Assembly: GCF_900188185.1 (NCBI RefSeq)
Contig: NZ_FZPA01000007.1
Coordinates: 1 to 64,000 of the forward strand
DNA: 64,000 bases
Direction of reading: 5' to 3'
Source of the DNA: Sphingopyxis indica
Lineage (GTDB): Bacteria; Pseudomonadota; Alphaproteobacteria; Sphingomonadales; Sphingomonadaceae
Position 1 is the first letter of the stretch. Every line of letters starts with the position of its first letter. Shown here piece after piece: positions 45,701-54,016 of the stretch. The notes under the pieces are model-generated. The model made no database searches and was not told the origin of the DNA. It was given only the letters and a program-made list of their open reading frames with translations. The position numbers and the translations under genes were made by a program.

Positions 45701-47001
45701 ATGTGGCAGGTCATGCACTGCGCGGTCGGGATCGCGCGGGTGAAGGCGTGGGTGATCGGATGCCCCGATTCGCCGCGCGCCGGGTCGTCGGCGTGGTCGG
45801 GGTCGATCAGTGCGCCATGCCCCTCGCCGCCGCCGTGCGCGCGCTTGCCCGCGATCGCCGGGTCGACCGTCGCGCTCTGGCCGTCGCGGCCATAGGCGGC
45901 GTAAAGTAGGCTGTGCCGCGGCTCGCGGTCGTTGGCATAGACGACGTGGCACCCCGCGCAGCCCGACTGGCGATAGTCGCCGGGCTGGTCGTTGGTGCCC
46001 ATGAACCACATATAGGGGTCGTTGAGGCGCGTCTTGTGGATGTTGAGGATCGCGATCGCGATGCGCAGCCCGGTGCCCGGACCGCGGTTCGATTGCTTGA
46101 GGTCGGGGCGGCCGGGTTCCTCGAGCCGCTGGATGCTCCCCGTCGGGTTCGGCAGGCCGATTTCGGGGAATTGCGAATTGATATTGCGCCCGCCGCGCTC
46201 GAACACGCGGAACACGTCGCTCGGCGGCACGACGTTCCAGCGCGGCAGCGGATAGAGCCGCGCGAGCGCGCCGCGCTTCGTCTCGCTGTCGGTCAATATC
46301 TTGTCCGACGGAAAGGCGGGCCTGCACGCCTCCCTATATTCTTCGGCGGTGAGCCGTGACGAGGGCGACAGGACGCACGCCGCTTCGCCGGTGCGCGTAT
46401 AGGCCTCGCCGAAGATCGACGTCTTGAACGGGACGATGCCGTTGTTATAGGCGGCGCCCGCCCAGAACATCGCCGCGGTCGACATCAGCGAGCGCTCGGC
46501 CGCCTCGATGGTCTCGAGGTGGCACGCGCCGCACGCCTCGCGCGCGACGCGATAGTCGCTCGGGTTGACGAAGCGGATATATTCGGGCGCCTCCTTGTTG
46601 AGCAGGGTGTAGCTGCGCTCCGGGTTCGCCGAGCTGTCGTGCCACGCGCCGGGCAGCGTCGGCTGCGGATGCGCGCGCTTCATCACCGCCAGGTTGCGCG
46701 GGTCGTCATAGCCGAGCTTCGGATCGCCGACCTCAGCCGCATCGCCGCCATGGCAATCGGTGCAGCCCAAACGCACCGCCGGGGTCGCGTGCATCGTCGG
46801 GCGGTCGGTGCGGACGTGGCAGCTGTAACAGCCCTCCGACTTCGCCATCATCTCGGCCTCGCTCTGCTCGCGCGGTGCGGGCGGGGTGAAGCGATAGTCG
46901 ACCTTTATGGGCTTTTCCTCTTCGGAGGCGCGGCCCATCTGCGCGCCGAAGGCCAGCGACACCGCCATGAAGACGAAGAGGGCGAGGAGCTTGCGGGTCA
47001 T
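42778..47001 (-). CDS. Giant decahaem c-type cytochrome with C-terminal LVIVD propeller
   Basis: 1407 residues from the ATG at 47001, which opens a signal peptide (about 1-26); the frame extends upstream only inside the previous gene. Ten CXXCH haem sites at about residues 55, 77, 155, 350, 430, 633, 662, 778, 792 and 908. From about 1025 to 1370 come at least six LVIVD-type repeats (GLILVDID, GLIVVDLS, GVKLFDIT, GLVIVDIT, GIKVLQLT), a surface beta-propeller fold. It should be exported, loaded with haem by Ccm, and act as an electron-transfer or redox enzyme in the periplasm or on the surface. The partner barrel is encoded directly upstream with a two-base gap. Family function unknown to me. 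Confidence 0.85.
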   Translation of the reverse strand: MTRKLLALFVFMAVSLAFGAQMGRASEEEKPIKVDYRFTPPAPREQSEAEMMAKSEGCYSCHVRTDRPTMHATPAVRLGCTDCHGGDAAEVGDPKLGYDDPRNLAVMKRAHPQPTLPGAWHDSSANPERSYTLLNKEAPEYIRFVNPSDYRVAREACGACHLETIEAAERSLMSTAAMFWAGAAYNNGIVPFKTSIFGEAYTRTGEAACVLSPSSRLTAEEYREACRPAFPSDKILTDSETKRGALARLYPLPRWNVVPPSDVFRVFERGGRNINSQFPEIGLPNPTGSIQRLEEPGRPDLKQSNRGPGTGLRIAIAILNIHKTRLNDPYMWFMGTNDQPGDYRQSGCAGCHVVYANDREPRHSLLYAAYGRDGQSATVDPAIAGKRAHGGGEGHGALIDPDHADDPARGESGHPITHAFTRAIPTAQCMTCHMHQPNIFLNSYLGYTMWDYESDAPQMWPGPDNSAPRPPGMSDEEYDRTYKQQRYPSAAEVHEVLERNPEGAGPRGLWSDVEFLRDVYDVNDSNRDTQFADYHGHGWNFRGIFKRDRSGNLLDKGGNMATYGTDTAHIVDPEDPEKWRKRCASYSDAKQRDLCLASADPAKPGVEGKFVPPGLNPGKAVHMMDIHAEKGMQCADCHFAQDAHGNGYIQGEVANAVEISCRDCHGTADAWPNLLTSNVAARPQGTNLALLRNPDGRRRFEFQYGDDGEIAGLIQRSIVDPKLEWQVSLVRQSVTPGPHFNAKAARAKLMSRSGADDGSFGWGPGVAKSDRAHGDDRMACFTCHLSWTTSCGGCHLPIEANWKTSMHHFEGEETRNFATYNPQVARDEMFQLGRHQLTKPGEPDADGNARGIIAPVRSSSALILSSTNINRERIYVQQPPISAAGFSSQAFAPHFPHTVRLQETKQCTDCHLSAADDNNAIMSQLLLMGTNFVNFVGLNLWSGLEEGFQATRVTEWDEPQAVIGSYLQKYAYPDYWRLHVEQNHRELKNWVRGKAFDKKGSGESHSLEEFANIVQDTSGRVNCLQQRGEYMFVAEGKGGFRVYDIASIGNKGFSERIVRAPFSPLGHDTHVRTADATCMAIGTTQPISVARNDYIRRNFPENHEQALAPIYRYAVITDSVEGLILVDIDTMADGKFRNNKLSRALTWNPDNRLAGARHITLAGNYAYITAASGLIVVDLSVPLEPKITAELPLTDARASAVQFRYLWVTDAEGVKLFDITHMDRPVPVPAGTVRIADARKLYLARTYMYVAAKADGLVIVDITRPAAPAAWPPLTFGGAMTDAEDVIVGTTNASLFAYVADGRNGIKVLQLTSPDNPGLYGFSPRPAPELIAWAKTPAPALSLSKGLDRDRAVDETGGQVAIFGRIGSRPFTRSEMERLFLNSKGLVYKVSDAVDDKSWRPPLLYEN

Positions 47002-47003
47002 GG

Positions 47004-48914
47004 CTAGAAACTCAGGATCGCATTGGCGAGGATCGAGACATAGACGGTGTCGCGGCTCTTGTTTTCGAACAGGTCCTTGAACCCCTTGCCCGGCACGAGC
47101 AGCGCCGCGCTCAACCGCCCGACGATATTCTGCGTCGCCTTCGGCCGCCAGATGCCCGCGAGCGACAGGTCCCAGCCGATATCGCTGGGGATCGCCCCCT
47201 CGCTGCGCAGGACTTGCAGCGTCGCCGTATTTTCGAACCACAGATGGTTGGCGTTGCCGCTCACCCGCACTTCGGGCGACAGGTCGAAATCGGCGCCGGC
47301 GCCGAGCAGGATCGTGCCCGGATTGTTGAAGTTCGACTGCCCCTCTTCCTTCGACGAGCGCAGCGAGTTGAGGATGCCGTTACGGCCATTGATCGAAATC
47401 ACGCGCCCGCCGCCGGCAAAGGGAATCGTCTGGCGAATCCAGTAGCTCGTGTCGGCGCCGGCGAAGATGGGGTTCTCGAAGATCGCGTCGAAGCCGCCTT
47501 CGGTATCATTATAGGGATCACCGTCGCCGGTCGCGTAGAGCCCCGACAGGCGAAAGCGCATCCAGTCGTGGTCATAGCTGAGCTCGGCGGCGGCGAACCC
47601 GGCGCGGATCTTCGCGGGCTCGCCGGTGAAGATGCTGCTGCGGTCCTCGCCGAGCGCGGCGTAAAAACTCGCGGTGACGTTGATCCGCCCGATCCGCCCG
47701 TCGGCGCTGTAGCCGAGATAGACCGCGTCATAGTCGCGCCCGCGCAAATTCCCGAGCAGCGCCGGGCGCACGGGGAAGCCGTTATGGTCGATCTGAATGT
47801 CGCCCTTTTCGCGGTTGATGTTCCATGTTGCCGAGAGCTGGCTGGTCAGCCCGACGAAGGGGAAGTCCTGGCGATAGACGTTGGCGGTCAGGATATAATC
47901 GTCGCGCGGGCTTTGGGTGACGTCGTTGAGGCCGCTGTTCGTGTCCTTCTCGAGCCGCCAGAAGGCCGCGAGATTATATTGGAAGCGATTGTTGTCGCGA
48001 TTGCCGAACAGGCGAATGCCGAGCTGGCTGTCGTTGAACAGGAAGCCGCGGAAGTCGCTCTGGAACGGCTGGATGCCGACGCGGATCGAATGGAAGTCGT
48101 ATCGGTCGCTGTCGTTGCCGAGATGCTTGTCGATAAAGGCTTCCTGCACCCCCAGAAAGCTGTCGTACCGATGGCTTTTCTTCGACGGGCGCACGTCGAG
48201 GACGCGGCGTTCGGGCACGTCGACATAGTTCAGATTATAGGCGAGCGTCAGGCGATATTCGACATCGGGCGGTTTGAACGCGGTGTTGCCCTTGATCAGC
48301 GCGACCCCGCCGATGAAGGTCTGCGCCGCGACGAAGCTGCGGTTCCTGCCGAACACGTCGAGGCTGCCGGGACGCTCGGTCGTCTGCACGCCGACCGGAA
48401 TCGGAAAGGTGCGCGGTTCGAACACGCTGTCCGAAATCGCGTTCAAGACGAAGAACCAGTCGTCGCCCTCGATCGGCAGCCACGGCACCTTCGCCCGGTC
48501 GATCGGCCGGTCGCCCTTCAGCGTGTTCTGGTGATAGGGGTCGAACCAGCGTTCCTTGACCACGCCGAGCGTCTCGATCAGCCGCCAGCGGTCGGGGAGG
48601 GGAAGCTGGTCCTCGATCCCCGGAAAGGCCTCCGGCGGCGGCGGGCGCAGCGCCCCCTGATTGTCCTGGCTCAGCGGCTCGGGAAGTTCGGGATTATAGC
48701 CCGGACGGCGGCGCCCTTCGAGGATCTGGGTAGCGAGATCCTCGCCGACCATCTCCTGCCAACGGGCCGGCGGCGGGGGCGGGGTAAGCTCGTCGAGCGG
48801 CGGTTCTCCGACAGGCTGTTCGGCGGCGGGCGGATCCGAAGGCGGGGCGCTCGCGGGCACTCCTTGCGCCGCGAGGCTCGCGATGACCGGCCAAAGGCTG
48901 CCCCCAGCCATCAT
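47004..48914 (-). CDS. Outer-membrane beta-barrel protein partnered with multihaem cytochrome
   Basis: 636 residues. A short hydrophobic start (WPVIASLAAQGVPASA), a proline-rich segment, about 80 residues of soluble sequence, then alternating amphipathic beta-strands to a terminal phenylalanine (NAILSF), the BAM recognition pattern. No CXXCH. The 7-strand-like repeats (YRLTLAYNLNYV, FRLSGLYATGDG, IRVGIQPFQSDF) suggest a large barrel. Position between a lipoprotein and the decahaem cytochrome suggests the porin of a porin-cytochrome conduit. Not recognisably MtrB. Confidence 0.7.
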   Translation of the reverse strand: MMAGGSLWPVIASLAAQGVPASAPPSDPPAAEQPVGEPPLDELTPPPPPARWQEMVGEDLATQILEGRRRPGYNPELPEPLSQDNQGALRPPPPEAFPGIEDQLPLPDRWRLIETLGVVKERWFDPYHQNTLKGDRPIDRAKVPWLPIEGDDWFFVLNAISDSVFEPRTFPIPVGVQTTERPGSLDVFGRNRSFVAAQTFIGGVALIKGNTAFKPPDVEYRLTLAYNLNYVDVPERRVLDVRPSKKSHRYDSFLGVQEAFIDKHLGNDSDRYDFHSIRVGIQPFQSDFRGFLFNDSQLGIRLFGNRDNNRFQYNLAAFWRLEKDTNSGLNDVTQSPRDDYILTANVYRQDFPFVGLTSQLSATWNINREKGDIQIDHNGFPVRPALLGNLRGRDYDAVYLGYSADGRIGRINVTASFYAALGEDRSSIFTGEPAKIRAGFAAAELSYDHDWMRFRLSGLYATGDGDPYNDTEGGFDAIFENPIFAGADTSYWIRQTIPFAGGGRVISINGRNGILNSLRSSKEEGQSNFNNPGTILLGAGADFDLSPEVRVSGNANHLWFENTATLQVLRSEGAIPSDIGWDLSLAGIWRPKATQNIVGRLSAALLVPGKGFKDLFENKSRDTVYVSILANAILSF

Positions 48915-48917
48915 CCG

Positions 48918-51026
48918 CTAAAGCCCGTCGCAGACATTCTGCTGCGCCGTGTCGAGGAAGGGCGCAAAGGGGCAATTGATATAGCGCAGCCGCACCGTCG
49001 CGCCGTCGGCCAGCCGCACGACGATCCGGTCGGCGCGGATCGCGGGCGGCGCGTTGCCGATCCCGCCGACCCGCGCGCCGGCGTTGTGCAGTCCCAGAAA
49101 GCTGATCATATCGTCCTGGTCGATGCCGTCGCCCGACACGCCGATCCCGCCGACGAGCCGGTCGCCGCGATAGATGGGAACCGAGCCCGGAAAGATCTGG
49201 ATACCGTTCTGCAGCCGGTTCTGCCCAGCCGCGACATCGGGCAGCGTCGTGCAGCGCTGCGGTGTATCGGTCGCGCTCGCGCCCGACACATAGGCAAGAT
49301 GCGCGCCCAGATTGCCGATGATCAGCGCCGATTGCAGCCCGGTCGAAAAAGGGTTGAACTGCGCGATCGGCCGCGACAGCGGGCCGTGCGGCCGCCCGAC
49401 CTCGCCGTCGGGAAAATAGGGCCGCGAGAGGTTGCCGCCCGACCGGTCGGCAAAGGCGAAGCTGCCGGTCAGCGCCGACGGGTCGCCGAGGAAGCTGCGC
49501 ACCGCTGGGACGAACTGGCGCACGTCGGCACTCGCGTTCGCCGACAGCTCGGCGCCCGCCTGCACCCCAGAAAAGAAGGTCGCGGTGCGTGCCTTTTGCA
49601 AGGACACGTCGGTGCCGAAGATCGGCGCATCGGGCGAGCGGACAATGCCGAGCACCGCGCCGTTGGTGTCGACGACGCTGATCGACACCTGCGCGCGGCT
49701 GTCGAGCGGGCGGCGGATCTGCGCGCGCGCGCGGCTCATCACCGCGAACGCTTCCTCGAGCAGCGCGCGCACCTCGGCGGCGGTCAGCGGCGCGCCATTG
49801 CTCGCGCCGTCGGTGCCCGCGCGGATCGGGAAGCGGTTCGCGCCGCTGCCGTCGCTCAGCACAAAGGCGTCGGGGTTCGCAAATTCGCTCAGCGTCGCGG
49901 GGCGGATGCCCGACGCTTCGCTGCCATAGGCGGTGCCCGCGATGACGGCGGCGTTGGCATAGCCTGTGACCGCGACGAGCGCCCCCGCGCTGGCGCCGAG
50001 GCTCGCGAAGCTCGCGCCGCCGCCGGTCATCAGCCCCGAATAGGTCGCGTCGGAAAAGCGCAGGCTCGTCCCGTCGACGGTGATCTTGTCGGCGGTGATG
50101 CTCACGGGCGCCTCGAAGCCGCGCGTGCCGGAAAGCGCGATAAATTCCTCGGCGTCGCTGTCGGTGTCGAGGATGTCCGGATCGCTGCCGTAATCGCCGT
50201 CGCCCATCACGCCGATGCCGCCGACGAGCACGCCATTCTTGTAAAGCGGCAGTCCGCCCGGATCGGCGGCGAGGCCGAGCGGCGAACGTTTCGGTCCGAT
50301 CAGCGCCGCACTGCCGGCGCCGCCGAAGCGCGCCGCAAGGTCGCTGCACGGCAGCTGGCTGAACTGCACCCCGAACAGCGGCCCGCTTTCGAGCCCCGCG
50401 GTGGTCGGCGCGGGCGGGAAATGCTCCTGCACGATCTGGCTCGCGGTGCGCGTCGAAAAGGCGTTGCCGCCGCTCGAGAGGTAGGCGCCGGTCACCGCCT
50501 TGGCGATCGCGCCGGCTTCGGCGGGGAAGCTGACGTTCTGCGCGTCGATATTGTCGCCGTTCGGCGCCGCCGAAGTCGCCGCGGTCGCGCGCGCGCCGGT
50601 CATGCGATAGACGGCGAGGACATTGCCGACGCGGTCGGTCACCGCGATCACAGACGGCAGGCCGCGCGCCTGCGCTTCGGCGATCGCATTGGCGAGGATC
50701 TGCTGCACCTCGGCGATGCTCAGTGCCGCGGCGGCGGGCGGGGTATAGACGCCGCTGGGCGTGGGGGTCGGCGCGGGAGCCGGAGCGGGGCTCGGCGTCG
50801 GCGTGCCGCCGCCGTCCCCGCCGCCGCACGAGGCGAGCAGCAGCGCGCCGAGTGCGGTGAAGGCCGTCGAACGAAACAGCGCGGTGCGCCCACTCGACCC
50901 CGTATCCCCGAGCGAAGACGAGGGGCATTGCCGAGCGAAGTCGAGGCGCGGTGCGGGTTCTCGCTCCGCTCGAACGAGCCCCTCGTCTTCGCTCGGGGAT
51001 ACGGGTGGAATTGGAGAGCGCGCCAT
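48918..51026 (-). CDS. Lipoprotein with two HbpS/GlcG (DUF336) haem-binding-like domains
   Basis: 702 residues, from ATG 51026 overlapping the cytochrome stop. Lipobox LLLASC near residues 60-65 is unusually far from the start; an inverted repeat (50899-51005) encodes most of the leader. A Pro/Thr/Gly linker follows. Two GlcG/HbpS-like modules are visible: EVQQILANAIAEAQARGLPSVIAVTDRVGNVLAVYR, and a second with VSISVVDTNGAVLGIVR. HbpS-type proteins bind haem or small ligands. Sits between two cytochrome genes, so a haem-handling or ligand-sensing lipoprotein is likely. Confidence 0.72.
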   Translation of the reverse strand: MARSPIPPVSPSEDEGLVRAEREPAPRLDFARQCPSSSLGDTGSSGRTALFRSTAFTALGALLLASCGGGDGGGTPTPSPAPAPAPTPTPSGVYTPPAAAALSIAEVQQILANAIAEAQARGLPSVIAVTDRVGNVLAVYRMTGARATAATSAAPNGDNIDAQNVSFPAEAGAIAKAVTGAYLSSGGNAFSTRTASQIVQEHFPPAPTTAGLESGPLFGVQFSQLPCSDLAARFGGAGSAALIGPKRSPLGLAADPGGLPLYKNGVLVGGIGVMGDGDYGSDPDILDTDSDAEEFIALSGTRGFEAPVSITADKITVDGTSLRFSDATYSGLMTGGGASFASLGASAGALVAVTGYANAAVIAGTAYGSEASGIRPATLSEFANPDAFVLSDGSGANRFPIRAGTDGASNGAPLTAAEVRALLEEAFAVMSRARAQIRRPLDSRAQVSISVVDTNGAVLGIVRSPDAPIFGTDVSLQKARTATFFSGVQAGAELSANASADVRQFVPAVRSFLGDPSALTGSFAFADRSGGNLSRPYFPDGEVGRPHGPLSRPIAQFNPFSTGLQSALIIGNLGAHLAYVSGASATDTPQRCTTLPDVAAGQNRLQNGIQIFPGSVPIYRGDRLVGGIGVSGDGIDQDDMISFLGLHNAGARVGGIGNAPPAIRADRIVVRLADGATVRLRYINCPFAPFLDTAQQNVCDGL
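50899..51005. repeat. Palindromic repeat with 28-base perfect arms inside a lipoprotein leader
   Basis: Arms 50899-50926 and 50978-51005 are exact reverse complements (left arm starts CCCGTATCCCCGAGCGAAGA) around a 51-base loop that contains more GAGCGAAG units. It lies in frame within the first 50 codons of the HbpS-like gene, before the hydrophobic signal core. It looks like an interspersed palindrome inserted into coding sequence. Confidence 0.8.
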
Positions 51027-52465
51027 CACCGCAGCGCCTGAATCGCGCGCACCGCGCGGCCGAGCGCGGCCTGGAAATCGGCGGGGCGATAGGCGTTCGG
51101 ATCCTTCACCGCGGCATAGGCGCGGTCGATGTCGGCGCGGATGCCCGCCGCGGCGCCGACCGTGATCCGCCCCGACGCCACCATCGCACCGAGCAGCGTG
51201 TCGATCCCCATCACCGCCTGCGACGATCCGGCATAGTCGGTGAAGCGCGCACCCACCGACTTCGCCGCGATCGCGTCAACGAGCGCGAAGGTGTCGGTGC
51301 CCGAAAAACCGCGCGACGCGAAGGCAGCCTTCAATGCCGAGACGGTCTCACCCAGCCGCGCCGCCGCCGTGACCGCGCTCGCCCGGTCGGTCGCGATGGC
51401 GCGATGAAAGGCGGCCGAGCGCGCCGCAAGCTGCTCGGCGAGCGCGGGCGAGGCGAGCCGCGCCGCCGCCGACAGCATGATCAGATTCTCGTCATTATAG
51501 GGCGGCATGCCTTCGGGGACGCCCGGGCGGCCGGGGTTGGCCATGCTCGTCTTCACCGGCTTCGCCTGATCGTAGATGCGGCGGTGGCAGCTGTGGCAGT
51601 CTAGAAACACGAATTCGGGGAACATCCCCTCGGTCCCGCGCTTCGACCGGAAAAGCGCAAGGCTGCGTTCGAGCGCGGTTGCCTGCCCCACCGCCCACAT
51701 CTGGACATGGTCGGTGCGCGCGGCGGGGGCGCCGAATTTGCGCCAGCCATAGTCGGCGTCTTCGCTATGATGCGCCTGCAGTGCCGAAAAAAGGTCGAGC
51801 TCGAACGAGATGCGCGGATGCCCCGCCGCCATGATGCGGTGGGTGACGAACTGGCCCTCGCCCGCCGCGCCGAAATGGCAATCGACACAGACGCCCGCGC
51901 GCACCACCGGGTCCTCGAGCTTGCGCAACCCCGCGCGCAGGTTCGCGAGATGCTTTTCGCGCATTTCGGCGCCGGGGTCGGCGGTGGTGCCGACGCCGGC
52001 ATAATGGCTCGCGATCCAGCCGCCCGCGGGGCCGTGGCACGATTCGCACGTCACCCCGTCGGCGAGCGGCGCGGTGCCGCGGCTCACCGCGGCGTCGCTG
52101 TGGCAGCCGAGGCAGGCGCCCGCGCGGCTGGGGTCGCCGATGCCGAGATTCGCCGCGATGAAGCGGCTGCGGCTGTTCGACAGCACCGCCCAGGCGCGGC
52201 TGTGCGCGCCGCCGGGGGTCGAGGGTTCCTGCCATAATTTGAGCTCGTCCTGACGCACGACGGTGCCGTCGGCCTCCATCCGGCCGTGACAGGTCGATCC
52301 GGCGCACGACGCGACGCCGAGGAAGCGGCCGCCGCTTTCGCTTTGCGAGCGCGCCGGCGGGGCGGCGAGCGTCGCGGCGAGGACGAGCACCGCGAGGACG
52401 CCCGCGAAAACGGCGAGCGCCGCCCACCATCTGTCGCCGCGCTGTGCCGCTGCGTGCCTCGTCAT
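51026..52465 (-). CDS. Multihaem c-type cytochrome (five sites)
   Basis: 479 residues from the ATG at 52465, which opens a membrane-anchor or signal segment (WWAALAVFAGVLAVLVLAATLAA). The open frame upstream of it is a shadow of gdhA. Haem sites: an atypical CAGSTCH (CX4CH) at about residue 53, then CLGCH, CESCH, CVDCH and CHSCH. VGVASCAGSTCHG is characteristic of a cytochrome c-554-like family. A helical C-terminal 170 residues lacks haem sites. It could pass electrons from the inner membrane to the decahaem protein encoded downstream. Confidence 0.85.
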   Translation of the reverse strand: MTRHAAAQRGDRWWAALAVFAGVLAVLVLAATLAAPPARSQSESGGRFLGVASCAGSTCHGRMEADGTVVRQDELKLWQEPSTPGGAHSRAWAVLSNSRSRFIAANLGIGDPSRAGACLGCHSDAAVSRGTAPLADGVTCESCHGPAGGWIASHYAGVGTTADPGAEMREKHLANLRAGLRKLEDPVVRAGVCVDCHFGAAGEGQFVTHRIMAAGHPRISFELDLFSALQAHHSEDADYGWRKFGAPAARTDHVQMWAVGQATALERSLALFRSKRGTEGMFPEFVFLDCHSCHRRIYDQAKPVKTSMANPGRPGVPEGMPPYNDENLIMLSAAARLASPALAEQLAARSAAFHRAIATDRASAVTAAARLGETVSALKAAFASRGFSGTDTFALVDAIAAKSVGARFTDYAGSSQAVMGIDTLLGAMVASGRITVGAAAGIRADIDRAYAAVKDPNAYRPADFQAALGRAVRAIQALR

Positions 52466-52503
52466 GCCCCGAGCCCCCTTGCCCTGTCCGGCAACCCTAG
52501 CGC

Positions 52504-53859
52504 CTAAACCACCCCGAAAGCCAGCATCGCATCGGCAACCTTCTTGAATCCCGCGATATTGGCACCCTTCACATAATCGACATAGCCGCCGCCCTGCTCG
52601 CCATAGGTCAGGCAGCGCTCGTGGATGCCCGCCATGATGTCTTTGAGCATCTGTTGCAATTCGGACTCGGACCAGCTGCGCCGCTCGCTGTTCTGGCTCA
52701 TCTCGAGTCCCGACACCGCGACCCCGCCGGCGTTCGCCGCCTTGCCCGGCGCATAGAGGATCTTCGCATGTTTGAAGACGTGAACACCGTCGAGATCGGT
52801 CGGCATATTCGCACCTTCGCTCACCGCGATGCAGCCGTTCTTGACCAAGGTCTTCGCATCCTTGCCGAGCAGTTCGTTCTGCGTCGCGCAGGGCAGCGCG
52901 ACGTCGCACGGCACGCCCCACGGCGTCTTGCCGGGGGTGAAGGTCGCGCCTTTGAACTCGCCCGCATAATCCTCGATGCGCCCGCGGCGGTGCGTCTTGT
53001 GCGCCTTCACCCAGTCGATCTTTTCCTGGGTGATACCATCGGGGTCGTGGATGAAGCCCCCCGAATCGGACAGGGTGAGCACCTTGCCGCCCAGTTGCAC
53101 GATCTTTTCGGCCGCGTGCGTCGCGACATTGCCCGATCCCGAAATCACCGCACGCTTGCCGACGAGATCCTGGTCCTTCACCGCGAGCATGTTGGCGAGG
53201 AAATAGACCGCGCCATAGCCGGTCGCCTCGGGCCGGATCAGCGACCCGCCCCATTCGATGCCCTTGCCGGTGAGCACCCCGGTGAACTGGTTCGTGATCC
53301 GCTTATACTGACCGAACATGAAACCGATCTCGCGCCCGCCGACCCCGATGTCGCCCGCGGGGACGTCGACGTCGGCGCCGATGTGGCGGTAAAGCTCGGT
53401 CATGAAGCTCTGGCAAAAGCGCATGATCTCGCGCACGCTCTTGCCCTTGGGATTGAAGTTCGACCCGCCCTTGCCGCCGCCCATCGGCAGCCCCGTCAGC
53501 GCATTTTTGAACGTCTGCTCGAACGCCAGGAATTTGAGCACGCTTTCGGTGACGCTCGGGTGGAAGCGGATGCCGCCCTTATAGGGGCCGATCGCATTGT
53601 TGTTCTGAACCCGCCAGCCGCGCTGGACGCGGATATGGCCGTTATCGTCCTCCCAGCACACGCGGAACGACACGACGCGATCGGGTTCGGCCATGCGCCG
53701 CAGGATCTGCTGCGCGTGATACTCCTCCTTGTCGGCGATGAAGTCGAAAATATCCTCGGCGACTTCCTGCACCGCCTGGACGAACTCGTCCTGGCCGGGG
53801 TTGCGTTTTTTCACCCCTTCCATGAACGTCGGGAAATCGACGTGATCCGAAACTGCCAT
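52504..53859 (-). CDS. gdhA: NADP-specific glutamate dehydrogenase
   Basis: Reductive amination of 2-oxoglutarate with NH4+. 451 residues from the ATG at 53859 (GGAGGGG upstream), the size of hexameric class I GDH. GVIGPYKGGIRFHPSV-type segment, catalytic Lys in LPMGGGKGGSNFNPKGKS, and dinucleotide fold GKRAVISGSGNVATHAAEK. Ends 38 bp before the five-haem cytochrome on the same strand, so read-through into the redox operon is possible, though the link may be accidental. Confidence 0.95.
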   Translation of the reverse strand: MAVSDHVDFPTFMEGVKKRNPGQDEFVQAVQEVAEDIFDFIADKEEYHAQQILRRMAEPDRVVSFRVCWEDDNGHIRVQRGWRVQNNNAIGPYKGGIRFHPSVTESVLKFLAFEQTFKNALTGLPMGGGKGGSNFNPKGKSVREIMRFCQSFMTELYRHIGADVDVPAGDIGVGGREIGFMFGQYKRITNQFTGVLTGKGIEWGGSLIRPEATGYGAVYFLANMLAVKDQDLVGKRAVISGSGNVATHAAEKIVQLGGKVLTLSDSGGFIHDPDGITQEKIDWVKAHKTHRRGRIEDYAGEFKGATFTPGKTPWGVPCDVALPCATQNELLGKDAKTLVKNGCIAVSEGANMPTDLDGVHVFKHAKILYAPGKAANAGGVAVSGLEMSQNSERRSWSESELQQMLKDIMAGIHERCLTYGEQGGGYVDYVKGANIAGFKKVADAMLAFGVV

Positions 53860-54016
53860 GGCACCCCTCCCCATGCAAACGATCGGGAAAAACCGGTGCG
53901 ACTCCCTTTTGTTTTGACGATTTTTCGTTGACCGACCTCGATGGATCGAGGCTACACCATCGGCTCGCAAAGGCAAGGCGTCGGCGCGGCTTTATTGACG
54001 GGGGAGAGCGACAAAA

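Noticed and set aside
47002..47241. Extension of the decahaem protein upstream of 47001
   Set aside because: It overlaps the end of the barrel gene and would bury the signal peptide.
47214..51041. A 1275-codon plus-strand open frame across the cytochrome/barrel/lipoprotein operon
   Set aside because: It is antisense to three genes with clear signal peptides, haem sites and repeats. Its product is Arg/Ala/Val-rich with no domain, as expected from GC-rich codon bias.
52466..53254. N-terminal extension of the five-haem cytochrome upstream of 52465
   Set aside because: It lies in another frame of gdhA and has no signal peptide; the ATG at 52465 gives a proper export signal.
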